10,009 nucleotides of DNA from Parabacteroides sp. AM08-6 (GTDB taxonomy: Bacteria > Bacteroidota > Bacteroidia > Bacteroidales > Tannerellaceae): positions 55,021 through 65,029 of the forward strand of contig NZ_QRMP01000019.1 of assembly GCF_003473295.1 (NCBI RefSeq). Reading direction: 5' to 3'. Made by a program: the position numbers and the translations under genes. Under the pieces are notes generated by a model, which was given only the letters and a program-made list of their open reading frames with translations, searched no databases and was not told the DNA's origin. Below, one piece after another: positions 1 through 5,037 of the stretch; within the stretch, counting starts at the first letter, position 1, and each line of letters opens with the position of its first letter.

Positions 1-60
1 CGAACGTTGAACGCAAAAAATACGTTCGATGCTTTTGCGTTCATCGAACGTAAAACGCAT
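1..60. repeat. Cluster of interlocking inverted repeats
   Basis: The pentamer GAACG occurs five times in about 50 bases: forward at 2-6, 9-13 and 46-50, and inverted at 23-27 and 38-42. Two perfect inverted repeats interlock. TGAACGCAAAA (8-18) pairs with TTTTGCGTTCA (33-43), and TACGTTCGAT (21-30) pairs with ATCGAACGTA (43-52). The heptamer CGAACGT/ACGTTCG starts at 1, 22 and 45, roughly two helical turns apart. As RNA the two stems could not easily form together, because almost no linker remains to cross the 11-bp stem, so they would be alternative folds. As DNA they could be a multi-site operator. The cluster touches the window edge, so its full extent and the upstream gene are unknown. 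The repeats are certain; the function is not. Confidence 0.75.
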
Positions 61-221
61 AAGAGGAAGTAAGCTTTAACCTTTCCTGAAAACCGCTTTT
101 TTCCGTTCTTCCGCAAAAATGGGAAAATTGACAACTTATCCGGCAAAATAGCTATCGCCCGTCATTGATACACTACCGATATTTGTACCATAATTAACAT
201 TCTATAAAAGCATAAGGTATC

Positions 222-803
222 ATGGCAAAATTAAACGACTTGTTCTACACATTTTTGAATTTGGCAGCTTCTTCTCAGAAGTTAGGTATTAATCTCATCC
301 GTGTTGCAATCCTAATTATATTCGTTTGGATTGGTGGATTGAAATTTTGGAATTATGAAGCGGAAGGTATTGTTCCCTTCGTCGCAAACAGCCCGTTTAT
401 GAGTTTCTTTTATACAAAAAGTGCTCCCGAATATAAAGAATACAAACTAAAAGAGGGAGAATTTAACGAAGTTAAGCAGAAATGGCATGAGGAAAACAAC
501 ACATACGGCTTCTCACACGGCCTGGGAATTTTAATTATGGCTATTGGCATTCTGACATTTTTGGGTATATTTTCACCTAAAATCGGATTGGTTGGTTCCG
601 TTCTTGCAATTATTATGACAATAGGGACACTTTCATTCCTCGTCACTACACCGGAAGTCTGGGTTCCGGATTTAGGTAGTGGAGAACATGGATTTCCTTT
701 ACTGACAGGAGCAGGGCGATTGGTGATAAAAGATACGGCTATACTGGCAGGTGCAATCGTCACATTATCAGATTGTGCAAAAAGAATACTGAAAAACAGA
801 TAG
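222..803 (+). CDS. DUF417 family (YkgB/RclC-like) inner membrane protein
   Basis: This 193-residue integral membrane protein has about four hydrophobic segments, near residues 22-43, 100-117, 121-142 and 172-183. The family signature is clear: GGLKFWNYEAEGIVPFVANS (38-57) just after the first segment, and FPLLTGAGRLVIKD (158-171) before the last. A charged hydrophilic stretch at 66-95 sits between segments 1 and 2. In Escherichia coli the family member RclC (YkgB) belongs to the reactive-chlorine resistance operon rclABC; its biochemical role is unknown. No rclA- or rclB-like gene is adjacent, so a role in oxidant defence is only inferred. The ATG at 222 fits the domain start, and no strong Shine-Dalgarno is visible, as is usual in this phylum. 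A one-mismatch -7 box (GATATTTG, 178-185) lies upstream without a matching -33. The gene looks monocistronic and is closed by the hairpin directly after its stop. Confidence 0.85.
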   Translation: MAKLNDLFYTFLNLAASSQKLGINLIRVAILIIFVWIGGLKFWNYEAEGIVPFVANSPFMSFFYTKSAPEYKEYKLKEGEFNEVKQKWHEENNTYGFSHGLGILIMAIGILTFLGIFSPKIGLVGSVLAIIMTIGTLSFLVTTPEVWVPDLGSGEHGFPLLTGAGRLVIKDTAILAGAIVTLSDCAKRILKNR

Positions 804-804
804 A

Positions 805-862
805 AAATAAAATAAGGAAGGGAGCACCAAACGAATGACACGCTCCCTTCCTTACTTTATTT
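805..862. terminator. Bidirectional intrinsic terminator between convergent genes
   Basis: A 13-bp perfect stem (813-825 with 842-854, core AAGGAAGGGAGC) has a 16-base loop. After one mismatch it extends by seven more A/T pairs, so 20 of 21 positions pair between 805-825 and 842-862. The A/T-rich flank supplies a U-rich tail in either direction. It starts one base after the DUF417 stop and ends 12 bases before the stop of the convergent FKBP gene, as expected for a terminator shared by both. Confidence 0.88.
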
Positions 863-874
863 CTTATAAAAGAC

Positions 875-1441
875 TTAGGAGGCTGTCGCAGCCTGTTCAT
901 CCACAGATACCACCTCCAATTCAAATATCAAAGTTGAATACGGGAGTATCGTACTCTGTCCGGATGCTCCATAAGCTAATTCCTGAGGTATCCAGATTTC
1001 ATACTTGTCACCTTCCACCATATTTTGCAATGCCACACCCCAACCGGATATTACTGACATATAACCTTCCCCAGTGTACGAGTTATAATTTGCATAATAA
1101 GAGTTTACCGCACATTTAAAAGGAGCACCATCTTCAAGCAATTTTTTATCAAAAACAGTACCGTCAATCAAGGAGCCTTTATAATAAACAGATACGCGAC
1201 TATTGAAATAAACTTTCTTTCCGTCTCCTTTTTTAATCAGCTTTGCAAAAACATAACCGATATTTGCTTGCGACACCCATTTCACATAGGAAGGATCCTG
1301 GGCTTTTTCAAGAAAAGCGGTTTCGTTTTTCAGCTTATAGGCTGCCTGTTCAATTGCCTCACTGTCGTCATTGTCGTCTTTACAAGAGGAGACAACAAAT
1401 ACGCACAATAACATCAACGCGATATGCAGGTATTTCTTCAT
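875..1441 (-). CDS. FKBP-type peptidyl-prolyl cis-trans isomerase lipoprotein
   Basis: This 188-residue exported lipoprotein should catalyse proline cis-trans isomerisation. The N-terminus is MKKYLHIALMLL with lipobox VVSSC, so lipidation is at Cys20. It is followed by KDDNDD, an acidic stretch resembling the Bacteroidetes lipoprotein export signal for the cell surface. The FKBP domain covers about residues 73-181. Residues matching the FKBP12 pocket are present: Tyr87 (YYKG), Phe97-Asp98 (GTVFD), Val130-Ile131 and Trp134 (VISGW), Tyr157 (LAYG) and Phe173 (LIFELE). This predicts an active enzyme. A Tyr/Asn-rich insertion (about 113-128) sits before VISGW, longer than in minimal FKBPs. The frame opens further at a TTG (1453) that overlaps the glyS stop, but I chose the ATG at 1441 because it gives a clean signal peptide and lies 4 bases after that stop. 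The gene is probably cotranscribed with, and perhaps translationally coupled to, glyS. Confidence 0.87.
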   Translation of the reverse strand: MKKYLHIALMLLCVFVVSSCKDDNDDSEAIEQAAYKLKNETAFLEKAQDPSYVKWVSQANIGYVFAKLIKKGDGKKVYFNSRVSVYYKGSLIDGTVFDKKLLEDGAPFKCAVNSYYANYNSYTGEGYMSVISGWGVALQNMVEGDKYEIWIPQELAYGASGQSTILPYSTLIFELEVVSVDEQAATAS

Positions 1442-1445
1442 TCGT

Positions 1446-2990
1446 TTATTCAATTATCTTTTTTAATAATGTTCTCATACTTACTTTTTCAGTGATAATA
1501 TCATGCAACTTATCGATACTTACCCGTTCCTGCTCCATTGTATCACGGAAACGGATTGTCACACAATTATCTTTCAATGTTTCATGGTCGACTGTTATAC
1601 AGTACGGAGTCCCGATTGCATCCTGACGACGATAACGTTTGCCTATAGAGTCTTTTTCATCATATTGGCAACGGAAGTCAAAACGCAACATATTTACAAT
1701 TTCTTCAGCTTTTTCAGGCAGTCCGTCCTTCTTAACCAATGGCAATACAGCCAATTTAATCGGGGCTAATGCAGCCGGCAGTTTCAAAACGACGCGTGTC
1801 TCGCCGTTTTCCAGTGTCTCTTCGCAGTAAGAACCGGCCATAACACTCAGGAATACGCGGTCTACGCCTATAGATGTCTCAATCACATACGGAGTATAAC
1901 TCTTATTCAGTTCCGGATCAAAATATTGCATTTTCTTTCCGGAGAATTTTTCATGCTGGCTCAAATCAAAGTCTGTACGACTATGAATACCTTCCACTTC
2001 CTTGAAACCGAAAGGCATTTCAAATTCAATATCGGTAGCAGCATTGGCATAATGAGCCAACTTATCGTGATCATGATAGCGGTATTTCTCATTACCCAGC
2101 CCCATAGCCTGGTGCCATTTCAAACGGGTGGCTTTCCATTTCTTAAACCATCCCATCTCTTCGCCCGGACGAACAAAGAATTGCATTTCCATTTGTTCGA
2201 ATTCACGCATACGGAAGATAAATTGGCGGGCAACAATTTCATTACGGAAGGCCTTGCCGATTTGTGCGATACCGAAAGGTATTTTCATACGGCCTGTTTT
2301 CTGGACGTTCAGGAAGTTTACAAAAATGCCCTGAGCCGTTTCCGGACGCAGATATATTTTAGAAGAGCCCTCGGCTGTCGAACCCATTTCCGTAGAGAAC
2401 ATCAGGTTAAACTGACGAACTTCCGTCCAGTTGCGTGTTCCGGAAATTGGACAAGCGATTTCGCAATCCAAAATCAACTGGCGCAAATCCTCAAAATTGG
2501 AATCATTCAATGCCTTGGCAAAACGTGTGTGTACTTCATCCCGTTTAGCCTGATGTTCCAATACACGGCCATTTGTAGCCCTGAATTGCGCTTCATCGAA
2601 AGCATCACCGAATTTCTTGGCAGCTTTTGCGACTTCTTTCTCTATCTTTTCGTCAATCTTAGCCAGATAGTCTTCAATCAAAACATCTGCACGATAGCGT
2701 TTCTTAGAATCTTTATTGTCAATCAAAGGATCGTTGAAGGCATCAACATGGCCGGATGCTTTCCAGATAGTAGGATGCATAAAGATAGCCGAGTCCAAAC
2801 CTACTACGTTTTCATGAAGCAGGGTCATACTGTCCCACCAATACTTCTTTATATTGTTTTTTAACTCTACACCATACTGCCCGTAATCGTACACTGCCCC
2901 TAAACCATCATAAATTTCGGAAGAAGGAAATACAAAACCATACTCTTTACAGTGTGAAACTAACTTCTTAAATACATCTTCTTGTGCCAT
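1446..2990 (-). CDS. glyS: Glycine--tRNA ligase (single-chain, class II)
   Basis: This 514-residue cytoplasmic synthetase charges tRNA-Gly using glycine and ATP. It is the homodimeric eukaryote-like form rather than the alpha/beta heterotetramer. It opens with MAQEDVFKKLVSHCKEYGFV and FPSSEIYDGLGAVYDYG, the substrate-binding N-terminal region. LRPETAQGIF lies near 214-223. Class II motif 2 is FRNEI (248-252) followed by RMREFEQMEM (260-269), and motif 3 is ETSIGVDRVF (371-380). The C-terminal anticodon-binding domain (about 405-505) includes GKRYRRQDAIGTPYCI (450-465). The frame extends five codons upstream to a TTG at 3005, but the ATG at 2990 matches the usual start of the family. It is the first gene of a minus-strand pair with the FKBP lipoprotein and is divergent from the oxidoreductase. 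No frameshift or missing motif is visible. Confidence 0.96.
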   Translation of the reverse strand: MAQEDVFKKLVSHCKEYGFVFPSSEIYDGLGAVYDYGQYGVELKNNIKKYWWDSMTLLHENVVGLDSAIFMHPTIWKASGHVDAFNDPLIDNKDSKKRYRADVLIEDYLAKIDEKIEKEVAKAAKKFGDAFDEAQFRATNGRVLEHQAKRDEVHTRFAKALNDSNFEDLRQLILDCEIACPISGTRNWTEVRQFNLMFSTEMGSTAEGSSKIYLRPETAQGIFVNFLNVQKTGRMKIPFGIAQIGKAFRNEIVARQFIFRMREFEQMEMQFFVRPGEEMGWFKKWKATRLKWHQAMGLGNEKYRYHDHDKLAHYANAATDIEFEMPFGFKEVEGIHSRTDFDLSQHEKFSGKKMQYFDPELNKSYTPYVIETSIGVDRVFLSVMAGSYCEETLENGETRVVLKLPAALAPIKLAVLPLVKKDGLPEKAEEIVNMLRFDFRCQYDEKDSIGKRYRRQDAIGTPYCITVDHETLKDNCVTIRFRDTMEQERVSIDKLHDIITEKVSMRTLLKKIIE

Positions 2991-3110
2991 AATATTATTT
3001 GCCAATTAATCAATTTGCCGATACAATATGCCAATAAAAAACGGCTCATCCGATTCTCCAGCCTACATGGAAGCATCGGCTTATTTGCACATTGCACATT
3101 ATTAGAGCTG

Positions 3111-3118
3111 CAAAGTAA
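3111..3118 (-). promoter_or_regulatory. Possible -7 box for glyS-FKBP
   Basis: On the minus strand this reads TTACTTTG, one mismatch from the Bacteroidetes -7 consensus TAnnTTTG, about 120 bases ahead of the glyS ATG. I see no TTG at the expected -33 distance, so the call is tentative. If correct, the transcript would have a leader of roughly 110 bases. Confidence 0.35.
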
Positions 3119-3224
3119 ATGATTTTTTCGGTAATGTGGAGCATTTTCAGTATCTTATAAAAATATTTATCGTGTCAAACGCAAATTCTTCCACTAAAAA
3201 GTACCAGCTAATAAAAATATTCCC

Positions 3225-3232
3225 TACATTTG
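3225..3232 (+). promoter_or_regulatory. Candidate -7 box for the Gfo/Idh gene
   Basis: TACATTTG is an exact match to TAnnTTTG, 58 bases before the ATG at 3291. It predicts a start of transcription near 3239 and a leader of about 50 bases that contains the palindrome at 3250-3265. No good -33 TTG is present 19-21 bases upstream, which may mean an activator is needed or that the box is fortuitous. Confidence 0.5.
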
Positions 3233-3249
3233 TCAAGTATAGCTTTTAT

Positions 3250-3265
3250 ATGTTTGCGCAAACAT
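3250..3265. promoter_or_regulatory. Perfect 16-bp palindrome, candidate operator
   Basis: ATGTTTGCGCAAACAT is a perfect inverted repeat with no spacer, centred 33 bases before the oxidoreductase ATG. Its centre (TTTGCGCAAA) has the CG-centred symmetry typical of LacI/GalR-family operators. It overlaps a second exact -7 box (TATGTTTG, 3249-3256) and lies just downstream of the box at 3225-3232, where a bound repressor would block transcription. The regulator is not in the window, and the assignment to a family is inference. Confidence 0.55.
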
Positions 3266-3290
3266 TAATTATTTATCTAATATATTTACC

Positions 3291-4727
3291 ATGAAATCAG
3301 ATGATATTTCACGTCGCTCGTTCCTGAAACGGGCACTGGCTCTTTCAGCCGCCACGGCTATTCCATCTTTCTGGATACCATCGAAAGCAAACGGGATGCC
3401 GGGAGTACCTTTCGTTAGTGCCAACGAAAAAGTAAGAATTGCCTTTATCGGCATTGGTAACCGCGGAGGAGAAATCGCTCAGGAATTGTACAAAACCGGT
3501 CTGTGTGAAGTTGTAGCTCTTTGTGATGTAGATATGGGAGCACCTCATACACAAAAACTTATTTCCATGTTCCCGAAAGTACCGCATTTCCAGGATTTCC
3601 GCCAGATGTTCGACAAAATGGCCGATAAAATCGACGCCGTAACCGTGGGCGTACCCGACCATGCCCATTTTCCTATCACCATTGAAGCCATGGCACATGG
3701 CAAACATGTTTATGTTGAAAAACCGATGGCCCGTACTTTCCAGGAAGTAGAATTGATGATGAAAGCCGAAAAGAAATTCGGAGTTGTTACACAAATGGGT
3801 AACCAAGGACATTCGGAAGCCAACTACTTCCAGTTCAAGGCTTGGAAAGAAGCCGGCCTTATTAAGGATGTCACCGCCATCACCGCCCATATGAACTCGC
3901 CACGCCGATGGCATGGATGGAACCCGAATATGAAGCACATGCCGATGGGTGAACCGGTCCCTGAAACAATGGATTGGGATACTTGGTTAGGCGTACGCCC
4001 GTTCCACGAATACAATCATGATTATCATCAGGGACAATGGCGTTGTTGGTATGATTTCGGTATGGGTGCACTGGGTGACTGGGGAGCACATATTCTGGAT
4101 ACGGCCCACCAGTTCTTGGATATGGGATTGCCTTCGGAAATCAATCCCACTTATCTGAAAGACCACAATCCGTTCTTCTATCCGATGTCGTCTACTATCC
4201 TGTTCCGTTTCCCCAAAAGAGGCGATATGCCGGGAATAGATGTAACTTGGTATGATGGATTGGATAATATTCCTCCTGTTCCTGCCGATTACGGTTCATC
4301 AGACGTGGATCCGAATATCCCGACGGTAGCAGGTGGAAAATTACAATTAATGAAGCTGAACCCAGGTAAGGAAATATACACAAAGACATTGACATTCAAA
4401 GGTGGCTCCCACGGAAGCACACTTTCTGTCATTCCGGATAAAATAGCAAAAGATATGAACCCGAAATTACCGGAATATGAAAAGAGTCCGTCCAACCATT
4501 TTGCAAACTTCCTGAAAGCTTGCAAAGGCCAGGAAAAAACTCGTTCTCCGTTCTCCGTTGCCGGCCCGTTAAGCCAGATTTTCTGTCTGGGCGTATTGGC
4601 TCAACGACTGAACCGGAAGCTGGTATTCGACCGCGATTTGAAACAAATCACCAATGATTCTTTTGCTAATCAAATGTTGGTTGGCGATATGCCGCGCAAA
4701 GGCTGGGAACAGTATTATAACATTTAA
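3291..4727 (+). CDS. Tat-exported Gfo/Idh/MocA family oxidoreductase
   Basis: This 478-residue putative NAD(P)-dependent sugar or polyol oxidoreductase acts outside the cytoplasm. The N-terminus has a twin-arginine signal, SRRSFLKR (7-14; Arg8-Arg9), followed by a hydrophobic stretch to about residue 30. The Rossmann domain starts at VRIAFIGIGNRGG (48-60), with the dinucleotide loop GIGNRG at 54-59. DAVTVGVPDHAH (115-126) and the catalytic-lysine motif VEKPMA (142-147, Lys144) follow. The C-terminal domain carries WYDFGMGALGDWGAHILD (253-270), with the conserved His267 and Asp270. Related Tat-exported members include glucose-fructose oxidoreductase, which is exported with its cofactor bound, and the GH109 glycosidases, which use NAD in hydrolysis; substrate and even reaction type cannot be told here. 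It is divergent from glyS, stands alone between a candidate operator and a strong terminator, and so looks independently regulated. Confidence 0.87.
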   Translation: MKSDDISRRSFLKRALALSAATAIPSFWIPSKANGMPGVPFVSANEKVRIAFIGIGNRGGEIAQELYKTGLCEVVALCDVDMGAPHTQKLISMFPKVPHFQDFRQMFDKMADKIDAVTVGVPDHAHFPITIEAMAHGKHVYVEKPMARTFQEVELMMKAEKKFGVVTQMGNQGHSEANYFQFKAWKEAGLIKDVTAITAHMNSPRRWHGWNPNMKHMPMGEPVPETMDWDTWLGVRPFHEYNHDYHQGQWRCWYDFGMGALGDWGAHILDTAHQFLDMGLPSEINPTYLKDHNPFFYPMSSTILFRFPKRGDMPGIDVTWYDGLDNIPPVPADYGSSDVDPNIPTVAGGKLQLMKLNPGKEIYTKTLTFKGGSHGSTLSVIPDKIAKDMNPKLPEYEKSPSNHFANFLKACKGQEKTRSPFSVAGPLSQIFCLGVLAQRLNRKLVFDRDLKQITNDSFANQMLVGDMPRKGWEQYYNI

Positions 4728-4754
4728 TACATCACTCTCTTACCCCCATAAATC

Positions 4755-4794
4755 AAGGCTGTCTCTCTTCTGCAAGAGAAACAGCCTTTTTTTT
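4755..4794 (+). terminator. Intrinsic terminator after the oxidoreductase gene
   Basis: AAGGCTGT (4755-4762) pairs with ACAGCCTT (4781-4788). After one C-A mismatch, TCTCTT (4764-4769) pairs with AAGAGA (4774-4779) around a four-base loop. A run of eight T follows (4787-4794). It lies 27 bases after the stop codon, which makes this a textbook rho-independent terminator. Confidence 0.93.
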
Positions 4795-4797
4795 CAC

Positions 4798-4874
4798 GCA
4801 AGAAACATGAGTTCCCTCAGCAGGAAACCGGAGTTTCTTCCGCGGGAAACACAAATTTCCCCCATAGGGAATGG
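4798..4874. repeat. 22-bp tandem repeat array with palindromic units
   Basis: Three consecutive 22-base units lie at 4798-4819, 4820-4841 and 4842-4863, with a degenerate half unit from 4864 to about 4874. All three share GC at the start, GAAAC at unit positions 5-9, and an inverted partner (AGTTC, GTTTC or ATTTC) at about 14-18. The middle unit is cleanest: GAAAC (4824-4828) faces GTTTC (4833-4837) around CGGA. The units have diverged, so this is not a recent slippage event, yet the 22-base period is exact. The array sits directly after the terminator and about 160 bases before parC. Its function is unknown; a dispersed intergenic repeat family or a protein-binding array are both possible. 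Confidence 0.75.
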
Positions 4875-5037
4875 AAAACAAACAGAATAATTAAAAATTT
4901 GAAGTTCTATAAAAATCCGCCTCTTCATGTTTCCTTTTTCTTATTTCAGCAATATTTCGTATATTTACAGCCTATTACGGCTTATGGGTAATCGCTGCAT
5001 AGTCCGGGGAAATAAATGAATTGTATATAGACAATAT
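4875..5037 (+). other. parC upstream region
   Basis: This A/T-rich stretch lies between the 22-bp repeats and parC. The best -7-like box is TATATTTA (4960-4967), one mismatch from TAnnTTTG and about 70 bases before the ATG, without a recognisable -33. A weak 5-bp hairpin (4974-4978 with 4988-4992) lies in the presumed leader. No gene or RNA is recognised. Confidence 0.4.

Larger units (their letters stand above)
2991..3290. other. Divergent intergenic region between glyS and the oxidoreductase gene
   Basis: These 300 bases hold no convincing gene. The glyS side is a leader with GCC/GGCA-containing repeats near 2999-3032 and a tandem heptamer TTGCACA (3085-3091 and 3092-3098). The oxidoreductase side is strongly A/T-rich, with two exact TAnnTTTG boxes (3225-3232 and 3249-3256) and a 16-bp palindrome over the second. 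The leader shows no recognised riboswitch or T-box pattern. Confidence 0.7.

Noticed and set aside
128..156. TTGACA-like -35 box ahead of the DUF417 gene
   Set aside because: Bacteroidetes primary sigma factors do not use the TTGACA/TATAAT promoter, and no good -10 or TAnnTTTG lies at the right distance.
835..1119. A 94-codon plus-strand frame starting in the terminator loop
   Set aside because: It begins inside a strong hairpin and runs antisense to the FKBP gene; the protein is low-complexity and unrecognised.
1926..2864. A 312-codon open frame on the plus strand opposite glyS
   Set aside because: It lies wholly inside the well-supported glyS gene on the other strand, shows no recognisable domain, and its composition reflects the complement of glyS codons.
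3036..3090. Possible attenuator in the glyS leader (minus strand GGCT...AGCC followed by T6, with competing CCGAT...ATCGG)
   Set aside because: The terminator-like stem is only 4 bp and the competing stem 5 bp. There is no T-box consensus, so the evidence is too weak to call.
3345..3938. A 197-codon minus-strand frame opposite the oxidoreductase gene
   Set aside because: It is antisense to conserved Rossmann-fold coding sequence, has no recognised family and no promoter or ribosome-binding signal, so it is a shadow frame.
4798..4874. The 22-bp repeats as a CRISPR array
   Set aside because: The units are directly adjacent with no spacers, diverged from each other, and no cas gene is nearby.
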